The notes: generated by a model not told the origin, from the letters alone. A stretch of 64,000 nt of DNA from Molanna angustata (GCA_963576475.1 OY754980.1:32153431-32217430); one strand, 5' to 3'. Positions 43,503-53,129 are shown, counted from the first letter of the stretch. A program made the numbers and translations.

Positions 43503-45072
43503 CTAGTTTCATGTAACAGATGAGATCCAACTGTCAATAGCGATAGTGTGTATAGTTGAAGAATAAGAATCAAAGTATGAACCCATAAATCCAAATTATT
43601 ACAAATTTTATCACATGTTGGTATGTATGTCAAGATAGGACAGTATGGAGGTCAGTCCTCTTTTCCTACCCGGAATATGAAAACAGCATGATGGTTCTGT
43701 ATGTATGTTTGGAGATTAAGTACCTATCAAACTATTAAGTCTTCTTACATATTGTGTATAGGCGACTGCCATACAAATTGTATGAAGCAATGTCGTAACT
43801 AAATTCAATTTTTATAAAAAATTAAAAAAAAAAATTGAGATGTGCTAATACAATGTTAATATTTTTTATAGAAAATTAAATTATCTAGTTGGGGTGTTTC
43901 GGCTTTTTTCGATATTTTTAAAGAATTTGGAAATATAGGCAGTTAAAATCATAAATTTATCATAAAAAAAAATATTTTTCTTAATAAAAAATGTTTGAGA
44001 AACCCTGGAATTTTTTTAATAAAACTAATTTGAGCTTTTGTATTTGTCTATGTTTTTATATGGTTTCTGAGATATATTGAAAAATAAACCAAAATTTCAA
44101 AAGTTGACCCCTGACTGAAACAAAAATTCACAATTCTGAGTACTAATAAAAGTTTTGTTGGCCTTTATTGTTTATATATTCTGAAAATTTGGGCTCTGTA
44201 AATTGAGCGGATCAAAAATTATAAGGGGGGACGGGGACATTTAAACTCATAAATTTATCATAAAAAAAATATTTTTCTTAATAAAAAATGTTTGAGAAAC
44301 CCTGGAATTTTTTTAAAAAAACTAATTTGAGCTTTTGTATTTGTCTATGTTTTTATATGGTTTCTGAGATATATTGAAAAATAAACCAAAATTTCAAAAG
44401 TTGACCCCTGACTGAAACAAAAATTCACAATTCTGAGTACTAATAAAAGTTTTGTTGGCCTTTATTGTTTATATATTCTGAAAATTTGGGCTCTGTAAAT
44501 TGAGCGGATCAAAAATTATAAGGGGGGACGGGGACATTTAAACTCATAAATTTATCATAAAAAAAATATTTTTCTTAATAAAAAATGTTTGAGAAACCCT
44601 GGAATTTTTTAAAAAAAAAAATTTGAGATTTTGAATTTGTCTATGTTTATACCAATTTTTAAGCGTTCTAGCTTTTACGGTTTCTGAAATATATGGAAAA
44701 ATAAATCAAAATTTCAAAAGTTGATAACCCCTGACTGAAACAAAAATTCACAATTCTGAGTATAAAAGTTTTGTAGGCTTGTAATTTTTTATATATTTTA
44801 AAATGTTGGGCTCTGTAAATTAAGCGGATCAAAAGTTATAAGGGGGGGACAGACACACACACACACACACAAAACTCACATAAAATGCTCTACTCCGAAT
44901 TCTGAGTAAATCCATGTATGGGAACATATATGCTGCGAGGCCTCTAGTTGGTGTTAATAGCATGCAAAAAGTCCACTACGCCATACAAAATGTTCCTTCG
45001 TACACGCATCTTGGCTTAATAATGTCGATTCATTCAGAGAATTGAATTATCATGAACGAATCGACAGTTGGA
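43503..45072 (-). mobile_element. Helentron/HINE-like element, copy C (expanded interior)
   Basis: Reading the minus strand: starts TCCAACTGTCGATTCGTTCA, has the end hairpin with TGAATGAATCGAC, then AAGCCAAGATGCGTG, a GT microsatellite (plus ACACAC at 44,852-44,870), repeated interior, CTATTGACAGTTGGATC, GTTACATGAAAC and CTAG followed by T. At 1.57 kb it is larger than the copy at 15.5 kb because a ~297-bp interior module occurs three times. Non-coding. Confidence 0.65.
43950..44850 (-). repeat. Three tandem copies of a ~297-bp module inside the Helentron-like element
   Basis: CATAAATTTATCATAAAAAA starts at 43,950, 44,248 and 44,544. The first two modules are nearly identical, including GGGGGGACGGGGACATTTAA; the third is more diverged and runs into the ACACAC microsatellite as in the single-copy element. 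A recent tandem duplication is implied. Confidence 0.92.
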
Positions 45073-45074
45073 TG

Positions 45075-45600
45075 AACATAATTTTTCCAACGGTTGTATG
45101 TTTTTCTTTTAACGTTGACCAACTTTGAATGCAGTTTTTTGAATATTATTGGTATTGTATAAATAGTTTAAACAAAATTAAAATATCTTAAATTTCCAGG
45201 TCGTGAGAGCATTTTTTCAGTTTTAACAGATGAAATCATAGAGAAACATTGAGAAAAAATGAAGCGTTGTCTATGGAAAACTAATAAGCTCTAAGTTTAT
45301 GTACTTCAAACATATCATACCAATATTTAGTTCATCGGCTCTAGTTTGATCTGTACAGAGGACACAAATTTTCAAAATTTTGTACGGCATACGGCATATA
45401 GGATACGACATACACACAAAAATATCACAACGAAACTCAAAGTATGCACTCTCTACATGATACCCATTGAGAAATTGATGTAAAAAAATACTCTTAAAAA
45501 TTGTGAAATCATGATTCTCCACTATTCCATAGTAGTGGAGAATAAAAATATCTACGAGATTAACATTTCTCTCCACTAATATGTTTTTTTTTATTATTAT
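45075..45600 (+). repeat. Interspersed repeat (family H) with terminal hairpin
   Basis: Matches 33,335-33,890 through TCGTGAGAGCATTTTTTCAG, ACAGATGAAATCATAGAGAA, TTGTCTATGGAAAAC, ATGCACTCTCTACATGATAC and AAATTGTGAAATCATGATTC. The end is a hairpin CTCCACTATTCCATAGTAGT. Abuts the Helentron-like element on its left. Confidence 0.6.
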
Positions 45601-45654
45601 TTATTCAGGTTTATAACATTACATAATATTTTTAATAACAATATACATATACAT

Positions 45655-47160
45655 AGGTCATAGTACCACAACTGTACTAGTTAAGATTACGGATGACAAT
45701 AGACGTGCTATGAACAATAAACAACTTACAATTCTCACACTACTCGATTTCAGTAGCGCGTTTAATTCCGTTGATTTTGACATTCTTCTTGCTAAGTTGT
45801 CCTCGCTAAACATAGCTCAGCCAGTATTGGAGTGGTTCACCAGTTATCTTGGCAACCGTAAACAATGCATTAAGACAGCTAACACTACTTCTGATTATGC
45901 CACCTTGCTGTCTGGAGTTCCGCAAGGTGGAGTTTTATCTCCACTGTTATTTTCCGTATTTATTAACTCTATCACTACAAACCTCAGATGTAAATATCAT
46001 CTTTTTGCAGACGATCTTCAATTATATTTCCATTTTAATATCTCTGATATTAACAATGCAGTCCTTCACATGAATGAAGATCTTAAATTGATCTCTTCTT
46101 GGTCATCGGATCATGGTCTTCTTGTTAATCCTACTAAGTCCCAGGCAATTATAATCGGTAGTCCTCGTCTGCTGTCATCTATAAGGAATTTGCAACTCCC
46201 ACTGCTGTATATCAATAACCAATGAATTCCTTATACCAGGGTTGTAAAAGATCTTGGAATCTTCATCGATGATGATCTTTCGTGGCATGAACAGGTATCG
46301 CATGTTAGTAAATCTATTTTCTTTGCCCTACATTCACTTAATAAACTTAAAAATTTCCTTCCATTCCGTTGTAAAATAATTCTTGCTCAATCGCTTCTTC
46401 TTCCATTGCTTGATTATGCCAATGTATGCTACTTGGATGCAAATGAGGTGCATCTCAATAAACTTGAACGTCTTCATAATATTTTTTTTTTCGCTACTAT
46501 GTATGTAGTCTTCATAATATATGTATGTATCAGATTCATCTTTGGGTTGAAAAAATTTGATCGCATATCACCTTACCGCAATCTTCTTTGTTGGCCCAGG
46601 ATACGCCAGCGGCGCAATATACACATTTTGTCACTATTTTACAATATTCTCTCGAACCCAAACCTGCCACAGTACCTCAAAAGCAAATTCACTTATTTAT
46701 CCAGTCATGGACTTCCACTCCGATCTGCTGAATGTACAACACTTTCCATACCTATCCATAATACAGAATTTCTCAGCTCTTCGTTCGAAGTACAATCAGC
46801 AAGATTATGGAATAGCCTTTGTCCGGATATTGCGTCGTCTAACTCACTTAGTATTTTCAAGAAAAAACTAAAGAAGGAATATTTATCCTTGAACACCTGA
46901 TCCCGATTTCCTCTCCTGTCCTTACCATATCCTTTTTCTTGCTATGAATTATATTTTTTTTTTGTTTTAATAGTATTTAAGTGTTATACGTATTTTCTTT
47001 GATTTCTTTTTTATTTGCTGTTGTACATACACAATGTTGTCATACTTTGTAATCTGGTTGGTTGGAAGAAATTGCCTAATGGCAATAAGCCCGCCAGTGT
47101 ACAATTATATTTGTTTATATTATGTACAAAAAGATGTATAAATAAATAAATAAATAAATA
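45655..47160 (+). mobile_element. LINE-B, 5'-truncated copy with 3' UTR and AAAT tail
   Basis: Coding part 45,659-46,900, then a 3' UTR containing GGTTGGTTGGAAGAAATTGC and CCTAATGGCAATAAGCCCGC, and a TAAATAAATAAATAAATA tail at about 47,137-47,160. Related copies lie at 12.0, 23.6 and 30.5 kb, and a relic at 6.45 kb. The longest LINE-B copy in the window. Confidence 0.88.
45659..46900 (+). pseudogene. LINE-B ORF2 reverse transcriptase, one in-frame stop
   Basis: RT of a Jockey-superfamily-like LINE. Sense begins mid-RT at HSTTTVLVKITDD and continues TLLDFSSAFNSVDFDIL (domain A), LSGVPQGGVLSPLLFSVFIN (domain B) and YHLFADDLQLY (domain C). A TGA at 46,223-46,225 interrupts the frame, which is then open for DLGIFIDDDLSWHEQ, LLDYANVCYLDANEV, and the C-terminus SSHGLPLRSAECTTLSIPI, VQSARLWNSL, KKLKKEYLSL. 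A short insertion with a repeated TCTTCATAATAT word lies near 46,470-46,530. Endonuclease and the 5' RT are missing. Confidence 0.88.
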
Positions 47161-47489
47161 CAAATTACAATGTTAATTTTCTCTCGATAGGGTTAAAAAA
47201 TCGTGATCGAAAGAGGAGTATCGTAATTACACACAGAAGAAAAATTCAACTTATAGGATCATGAATTGCCAAAAATATACCCTTTTAACTTTGTTTTGAT
47301 CTTTTTATTCTCTAATTGAAGTGGGCAAGTTATTTACAGTAATTTCTGTGCTGCAGTTATATTTTTCTTTGGTATGTTGATTTTGAATTCTCCTCTAGAC
47401 TTCCCTGTTTCACTAGAAAAAATTCAGGATGGTTCTGTCTGGGAGCATATGTAGTTGCAATCATGTTTATTATATGTATGTAGTAGTGA
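47161..47489. other. No recognisable feature
   Basis: AT-rich; no supported feature. Confidence 0.4.
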
Positions 47490-47615
47490 AGAAGACCCTC
47501 GAATATCAGTCGATTAGATATCTGACTGCTAATTTAAAGCTTCCTGGATCGATTCTGAGTGGAGACACAGTTTTTAACTGTGTTTTTAGTCTGGATCAGT
47601 TAGACTATTAAAATC
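47490..47615 (+). repeat. tRNA-Cys-derived SINE, diverged
   Basis: CAGTCGATTAGATATCTGAC, TGGATCGATTCTGAGTGGAG and GTGTTTTTAGTCTGGATCAG follow the SINE order with changes in A and B boxes. The 3' region is missing. Confidence 0.65.
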
Positions 47616-47654
47616 ATCATCTTCTTCTTTACTTGTTCCTTCTTTTATCGTATG

Positions 47655-47692
47655 TACCCGCGTCTTGGCTTAGAAATAAATTCTCTTTAACA
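47655..47692 (-). mobile_element. Helentron/HINE-like end fragment
   Basis: GCGTCTTGGCTTAGAAATAA then ATTCTCTTTAAC is the reverse of the left-end hairpin region at 2,040-2,095. Only this piece is present. Confidence 0.4.
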
Positions 47693-48469
47693 AATCTACA
47701 ATATTTATTAACGGCAAATTGCCTTTTACATACATGAACAACAATTACATACATTGAAATACAATAAGAAAACTTAGAACAATCATAAACATACTCAAAA
47801 AGAAAAAAGGAAAACTACTATAACAAAAAAGTAAATATAAGAAAAATAATATTAAAAAGCAGAAAAAAAATACAAATTGAAATAAAAGATATAGGTTCAC
47901 ACATTGAAACACAAAAATCATTAAAATATACAAACAGTCATATACACACTTAGAAAAAAAATCATAAAAAATAAAAAAGTAAATATGAAAAAATAATAGA
48001 ACTATAAAAACAAACAAATGGGTACATACAATTCGATAATGAATGAAATGTATCCATTTATTCTGTTAATAGTTTTGTTATATCCACAACTGAATAAGCC
48101 GAATTCGTGCCCAAATATTTGTGTTATATAAATTCAATGATTATTTTTGTTTTGTTCCAGTCAGTTATGCCAACGTAAACGAAATATGAATCGGGATAAA
48201 CAATTCATTGGTGCACGTATATAATGGATAAAATAAAAATGACAAAAAATATTTGTGAAAACATAGCGATTCAAACCAATATAAACAACGTACACGAACA
48301 CCATCTATCGAAAGTTATGTAATCAACCAATAAGGGCCCAATCTATTTGAGATGAAATTTTAAAGATGTATTAAAACGAGTGGATTGTGAGCCAATACCC
48401 AACTATCCAATATCTAGAATTATATAGCCTTTTTATTATTGATAAGTTGACAATTACTGAATACATTGG
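47693..48469. other. No recognisable feature
   Basis: A-rich tract (47,745-48,050) whose minus strand gives a Phe-rich 90-codon frame; low complexity, not called. A LINE 3' UTR origin is possible (GGCAAATTGCC at 47,713) but unproven. Confidence 0.35.
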
Positions 48470-48725
48470 GTTTGATTCTGTTTGTTTTGGTCACATCCTG
48501 CGCTACGAGGGTCTCCTACATGACCTAATGGAGGGAATGGTTGAGGGGACAAACCACAGGGGACGTCCACGACGGGAATATTTGTTCCAGGTGTGCTAAG
48601 ACACGAACTGCGCCACATATGTTGAGCTGAAGAGGGCTGCAGAAGATAGAGCGATGTGGAAATCGAGATGTAGACTTCTTATGCAAACCAATCCGCAGGA
48701 TTGAGACTGGAGAGAGATTCTAAAA
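48470..48725 (+). mobile_element. RTE-type LINE (family E), 3' fragment
   Basis: FGHILRYEGLLHDLMEGMVE then NHRGRPRREYL, a stop, and on after it YVELKRAAEDRAMWKSRC. The order GH-x-x-R ... EG-x-x-G-x-RxRGRP ... LKRxAxDRxxW is the C-terminus of a LINE distinct from families A-D. Short and broken by stops. Confidence 0.65.
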
Positions 48726-49030
48726 ACGTAATAAAATTTGAAAGAAATGTCAAATTTTGTCATTCCAAATATTTTTTTGTTTTTTTTAATAAGATTAAAA
48801 TGACAAAAGAACTTCACTTACGTGTTATTAAATGGGTGTATTTTAAAATGACAATTCATGTTAACACATTTTATGTATTTAGATAAAATGTGTGTGTGTG
48901 TGGAAAATTAACCATCCATAATTACATATTATCGTAATAAGATTGATAGATTTGACGGTAACTTTGTGGTAGTCCATGATTACAAAAATAAAAATGAAGC
49001 AAATACTTTGCTATATACCACTTATTGAGT

Positions 49031-49087
49031 ATAATTAAACACTACCAGTTTCGGGAGTGCACTCCTCCCATCGACAGGTGAATTATA
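49031..49087 (-). ncRNA. Hammerhead-ribozyme-like fold in PLE terminus
   Basis: Minus strand: stem I is TATAATT plus CAC (49,087-49,078) against GTG (49,042-49,040) plus AATTAT (49,036-49,031). The core box is CTGTCGA (49,077-49,071), with T for the conserved A. An extra T follows, then stem II GGGAG (49,069-49,065)/CTCCC (49,057-49,053), GAAA (49,052-49,049), stem III ACTGGT (49,049-49,044) and the cleavage base A at 49,043. All helices form; the changed core A may abolish cleavage. Confidence 0.65.
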
Positions 49088-49118
49088 ACTAAATAATGTT
49101 AATGAGATTCTATGTCTA

Positions 49119-49508
49119 CTAAGTGTGTTGTGTTGATTGGTGGGGTGTAGGGTGGGGTAGAGGTAAATTGTGCGTTGTTGTGATTGGTTGGACAGAAGAA
49201 TGAGGGACGGATAACGGGAAAATTGACAACAATGGAGAAGAATTAGGGCATTTGGTGTTATTGATAAGCGGTTTACCTAAGTTGATGTTTCTTTGAATTT
49301 CTATTGTCTCTAAACTATTCATCAAATGACCTTTGTGTGTTACCTGGTGTAAGAGTTTAACAGTGTGGCTATGGAATGAGTGGTTCGTTTCTAATATGTG
49401 GTTTGCAAATTCAGAGAAGTTGCTATTCATTATACATCGCCTATGTTCTTTAATCCTCGTATTAATGTTTCTGGAGGTTTGGCCAGTGTATAATGAATCG
49501 CAATCTCC
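49119..49508 (-). pseudogene. GIY-YIG endonuclease domain of Penelope-like retroelement (truncated)
   Basis: PLE proteins combine an RT with a C-terminal GIY-YIG nuclease that nicks DNA for insertion. The minus frame opens after a TGA at about 49,511 and reads CDSLYTGQTSRNINTRIKEH, a Tyr-x-Gly core and Arg/Glu/His helix; then SEFANHILETNHSF, LLHQVTHKGHLMNSLETIEI and a Pro/Thr-rich end with stop at 49,119. Tyr, Gly, the Arg-Ile-Lys-Glu-His run and the Glu of LETIEI match the usual PLE pattern. The first half of the domain is missing. The ATG at 49,430 lies inside the domain, so it is not the real start. Confidence 0.8.
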
Positions 49509-49529
49509 TCATATTATCGTCATCAAGAC

Positions 49530-49640
49530 GTAACATATATTATACACTCTCTTCATGATCGCTGTTTCGAAGTATTTATAAACTAATTAAGTTACGAATT
49601 CATGAACTCTCCACTATTATTTTCATAGCAGTGGAGAGTT
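49530..49640 (+). repeat. Family H repeat, 3' end
   Basis: ACACTCTCTTCATGATCGCT, ACGAATTCATGA and the hairpin CTCTCCACTATT ... AGTGGAGAG form the same end as at 45,440-45,545. Confidence 0.5.
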
Positions 49641-50114
49641 AAAAAAAACTCGCAGTGAACAGCTCTCCTTAGCCTCGTATTATGAGAAGTCACTTTTGAG
49701 TTCATAATCGTTTATTCAGAAACTTGTTTGAAAACCTGTCTTTATGAAGCGCTGCGATTTTTTTTTTGCACTCGTGTGTAAAGGAAACATTTTCTTAAAC
49801 TATCTCAATCTGTTATTTTTTTTTACATTTTTGAATATCCCGCATTATTTGGCTTCCTCGTGTAGCACCCCCCACCCATTCTACATATCATAACAATTTA
49901 TTTTTTAAATAATTTCATGGCGTAGTGAAATATGAGGATACAGTGATAATTGGTTAAGTGAGTAGGTACTCTGCTTAAAGATTCATTTATTTATTTATTT
50001 ACATCCACATGAAAAACACAGAATAACAATAAAAATGCAATAGAACAATTCAAAATATAAAAAAATAACTAAGTTTAGTTTGTCGATCGACAATTCTTGA
50101 TAGAACTCCATTGT
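49641..50114. other. No recognisable feature apart from TTTA tract
   Basis: A TTTA tract at 49,984-50,002 may mark the tail of a minus-strand LINE, but no coding match adjoins it. Confidence 0.35.
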
Positions 50115-50340
50115 ACGTTAATATGTTATAAAAAAAATATAAAAATAATTGGTTATAGTTCTATTGTTTTTCTACTATATTGTTCTACTATCATGTAATT
50201 TTGTATATAACCACTAGTCTCAGTCTTGTAGAGCATTATTCTGACGATGTGCTTTGCACGAAACGCGTCAATAATCTAATAAAAACAATAGAACTATAAC
50301 CAAGTATTTTTATATTTTTTTTATAACATATTAAAAAAAT
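50115..50340 (+). mobile_element. Penelope-like termini, inverted pair enclosing the best hammerhead
   Basis: The outer segments 50,121-50,177 and 50,283-50,333 are inverted copies (TAGTTCTATTGTTTTT against AAAACAATAGAACTA). Between them lies the hammerhead at 50,235-50,275. The right part has the CAATAGAACTATAACCAAGT sequence that parallels PLE ends (AATAAGTGGTATATAGCAAA at 49 kb). No protein-coding part survives. Confidence 0.7.
50235..50275 (+). ncRNA. Hammerhead ribozyme candidate with intact core boxes
   Basis: Self-cleaving RNA fold. Stem I ATTATT (50,235-50,240) pairs perfectly with AATAAT (50,270-50,275). Core box CTGACGA (50,241-50,247) fits CUGANGA. One extra T (50,248). Stem II GTGC (50,249-50,252) with loop TTT and GCAC (50,256-50,259). 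GAAA (50,260-50,263). Stem III is self-complementary ACGCGT (50,263-50,268), giving cleavage triplet GTC (50,267-50,269). Such a short stem III is expected to work as a dimer, as proposed for PLE hammerheads. The extra T between core and stem II is the only departure from the classical fold. Confidence 0.7.
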
Positions 50341-51539
50341 AACAATTATTCAATAGCACAACAAGAGTACAATTCATCATACATATAATATCCTCGATTA
50401 GGGTGGTCGAGCAATGAATATAAACGCTTTTCTTCAATATATTACAATATAATATGACGACTATATGCAATTGTACTAGGTACCTGTACACGTGAACTAG
50501 ACAATATCAAAAGACGTCGCGCACACTTTGCGCCTTCTATAAATCTCAATCATTCTGTCTCGCTCGCACTCACACTATCACGTATCTCCCAATACAATAT
50601 TAAACAATTTAAAATATGCTGGCACTGGCAAAATTCTCCAATAACATGAACAGAAATCAGTTCTTACAAACATGAAGACAACATCACCAGTGACATACAT
50701 ACCAACATCCAGAAGATTATAACTCTTCCACTGAGCACTGTTTATGTCTATTATTAGTATTATTTTTAAATGATATTTTGGTCAATACAGTACATATATG
50801 TTAGTTTTGTATAGTATATTTAGTTTATATTAAATATTTCGTATAATACATTCTAGCTCTCCTTTTGGGGAAGGTCCACTTACCACCCTGTATCAGTGGC
50901 TGGCACAGGGTGTTCGATAAGACAAAGATACTTTAGCTGTGGATACAACTGGATTGAGTAGATATTTATTTCCTCAGTAATGGCTTCATTGTTTCTCAAT
51001 TATAATCAATTATCTTGTTTCCCATTTTCAGACAATTTATTGCATCGACAAAAGTCACTTTCATTCACTTAATTACATTTATTTTTAGTCTGACAATAAA
51101 TTTGAGTAAACAGCGACCCAGAACTATGTTACGAAAATGTAGAAAAAAATATTTGGGAATAAATAATAAATTCTGGTATGTATTAATTTCGTATTGATAT
51201 TTATATACATACAATAGATTTTTTTTTAAATAATCTTAGTTATTAGATAAATAAATATAATATTTCCAAACTACTACTAAACGTATTTGGGAAATTGCCA
51301 ATAGGTGACAGCATAAATGGTTTGATTTTGCCAAATTCATTTCCTTAAGCGGTAAATTTTCTTACTTGCCAACGATTTTTCAATGTTCCTGTAATTAAGG
51401 AAAGCTTTATATGATATCCTCGATTAGGGTTTAATAGAGATTATCAAAGACTCGTTAGTTCATCAGTAATACATATATTAACAATATTTATTATACACAA
51501 AGATACATTAGATCAGACTAATAACACCAAATAATAATA
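50341..51539. other. No recognisable gene; bounded by a short direct repeat
   Basis: ATATCCTCGATTAGGGT occurs at about 50,388 and again at about 51,415. Between them is mixed-composition DNA including a GC-richer block at 50,505-50,590. No terminal inverted repeats and no coding frame, so no element is named. Confidence 0.35.
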
Positions 51540-52163
51540 ATAATAAATGGATAATTTCTATAGCGCCATTTTTGTGTATCCACCTCAAGGGCGCTTAACA
51601 ATAATACCTGGAAAAAATAATCATAAACAAGGAAATAATCACTATACGAGTTTTTGAAAAGATAAGTTTTTAACTGTTTTTTAAACACTTTCACTGTCTA
51701 TCGATCTTAACCTATATGGAAGCTTATTCCACTGAACCGGACCCACTACAGCAAATGCTCTTTCACCAAAGTTCGTTATTCGACACGTATTTTGCTCTTT
51801 TAGTCGATGCATGGCCGTATTACTTGCAGAGTGAAGCGTAGATCTTTTTTGGTTCAGGTCATCTGGTACACAAAGATCCATGAGGTATTTTGGAGCACGT
51901 CCGTGAATAACTTTGTGCACCATCCAGCATATCTTGTACTGAATCCTTTCCGATATTCGCAACCAATGAAGATCTTTTAACAGTGGAGTTATGTGGGAAG
52001 ACTTCGGTGTATTGAATATCAATCTTGCTGCTGCATTAAAGACTGACTGAAGTCTTTCAAGGTGAATCTGTGGTAGTCCAAAGAAGCTATCCATGTGACT
52101 GCAGAAAGAAAGTATTAAATATAAAGAGTTCATGGTGTGATACATAGCAATTGTGATCCTCAA
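51540..52163 (-). mobile_element. L2/CR1-like LINE, C-terminal fragment with tail
   Basis: The plus strand starts with an ATA/AAT repeat, TTCTATAGCGCCATTTTTGT and CACCTCAAGGGCGCTTAAC (tail in reverse). The minus frame 52,163-51,681 (160 codons) encodes HLERLQSVFNAAARLIF, HITPLLKDLHWLRISERIQY, HGRAPKYLMDLC, RITNFGERAFAVVGPVQWNK and LPYRLRS. LxRLQxVxNAAARL ... ITPxLxxLHWLPVxxRIxxK ... GxRAFxxxxPxxWNxLP is the hallmark C-terminus of L2/CR1-group LINEs. RT core lost. Confidence 0.88.
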
Positions 52164-52204
52164 AAGTTAAAACTAAGACAAATATTGATGATCGTTTATT
52201 TTTT

Positions 52205-52385
52205 TTTTTTTCAATATTAGACACTGTCACTTCATGGTAGAACCACATGATCAATTAAAATTATCCATTCTGACGATGCTCATCATTTAGCGATACCGAT
52301 GAATGGGAGTCGCGTTTGCGAAAAATTTAAGTAGAACGTAAAATTAAATATAATTTTTTTCATAATTTTAATTGATCGTTTATTT
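52205..52385 (+). mobile_element. Penelope-like terminus with hammerhead-like motif
   Basis: Outer inverted words GATCAATTAAAATTA (52,249) and TAATTTTAATTGATC (about 52,364) enclose a fold: stem I CCATT (52,265-52,269)/AATGG (52,302-52,306), CTGACGA (52,270-52,276), extra T, stem II GCT (52,278-52,280)/AGC (52,289-52,291), GATA instead of GAAA, and ACCGAT in the stem III position. Close relative of the 35.4-kb palindrome. Second core box mutated. Confidence 0.6.
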
Positions 52386-52804
52386 ACTATTTATTTTAAC
52401 GTGACTCTGTACTTTGTATAGTTAAGAAGTCTTCTGCTCAAATTGAGAAACTGGGGCTAATTTTGAATCAAAATGAGGCATAAAAGGTTTTAAAACAAAT
52501 AAATTGGTATTTATAGCGGTGAGGTGGGGTCGAAAGGTCCGTGTTATTCGGGATATTGCTTAATCAAGTAAATCCTATTTGATATTCATTTCTCTACGAT
52601 GCGACGCAACGTCTCTTCCTCTACAATAGATTATGAAATTAAGGTCAATATTAATGTAAATCACGTATTTAAACTAACAAATTCTACTACAGACAGGGCC
52701 GCATCTATAAGTTTTGGCGCCTGGCGTTCTTTTTATATATTTATTTATATTTCTAAGACATTCAGTATTTGTTATGCCAAATAAATCATAAATAGGTTTA
52801 CATT
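52386..52804. other. No recognisable feature
   Basis: No supported gene or repeat. Confidence 0.4.
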
Positions 52805-52990
52805 TATTCATTCATTCATTCATACCATCACGGCATATCCCACAATGTGGGGTAACCAGCGAAAGGTGTGCGGGTGTGCATTGCCTTATAAAAGGGAGAA
52901 CAACACATCTGTGTATGCCCACACACCAGTCTCGTCTCACCTAAAAAGGCACTACATTCAGAATGGGTGGTGAACCTCATTGCTGAACTA
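52805..52990 (-). repeat. Family G repeat, 3' two-thirds
   Basis: ATTCATTCATTCATACCATC, CACGGCATATCCCACAATGT and ACACACCAGTCTCGTCTCAC are the reverse of the copy at 24,540-24,690. The 5' third is missing. The minus frame through it (52,828-53,031) matches that of the 24.5-kb copy. Confidence 0.75.
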
Positions 52991-53129
52991 TGTTTACATT
53001 TATAATAATATATAATTATCCAAACAATCATTTTTTTTAAATAAAATGTAATGGTGCAGAGGGTTCAAGAAATGGTTCGAGGAAAGAAAGGAGAAGTGAT
53101 CAAAGGATAACAATATTGATCTGAGATGG

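Larger units (their letters stand above)
48975..49515 (-). mobile_element. Penelope-like element, 3' part with GIY-YIG domain and hammerhead-like terminus
   Basis: Minus strand, in order: GIY-YIG endonuclease coding fragment (49,508-49,119), a short 3' UTR, a hammerhead-like fold (49,087-49,031) and the terminal AATAAGTGGTATATAGC segment ending near 48,975. This order, endonuclease then terminal repeat with hammerhead motif, is that of PLEs. Truncated at the 5' side; no RT remains here. Confidence 0.8.

Noticed and set aside
43503..45072. Cut-and-paste DNA transposon with TIRs
   Set aside because: The two inverted ends are asymmetric: one lies at the terminus, the other about 30 bp inside followed by a hairpin and CTAG, and no target duplication is visible; a Helentron-like layout fits better.
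47745..48017. 90-codon Phe-rich membrane-like ORF on the minus strand
   Set aside because: Translation of an A-rich tract; low complexity, no domain or start context.
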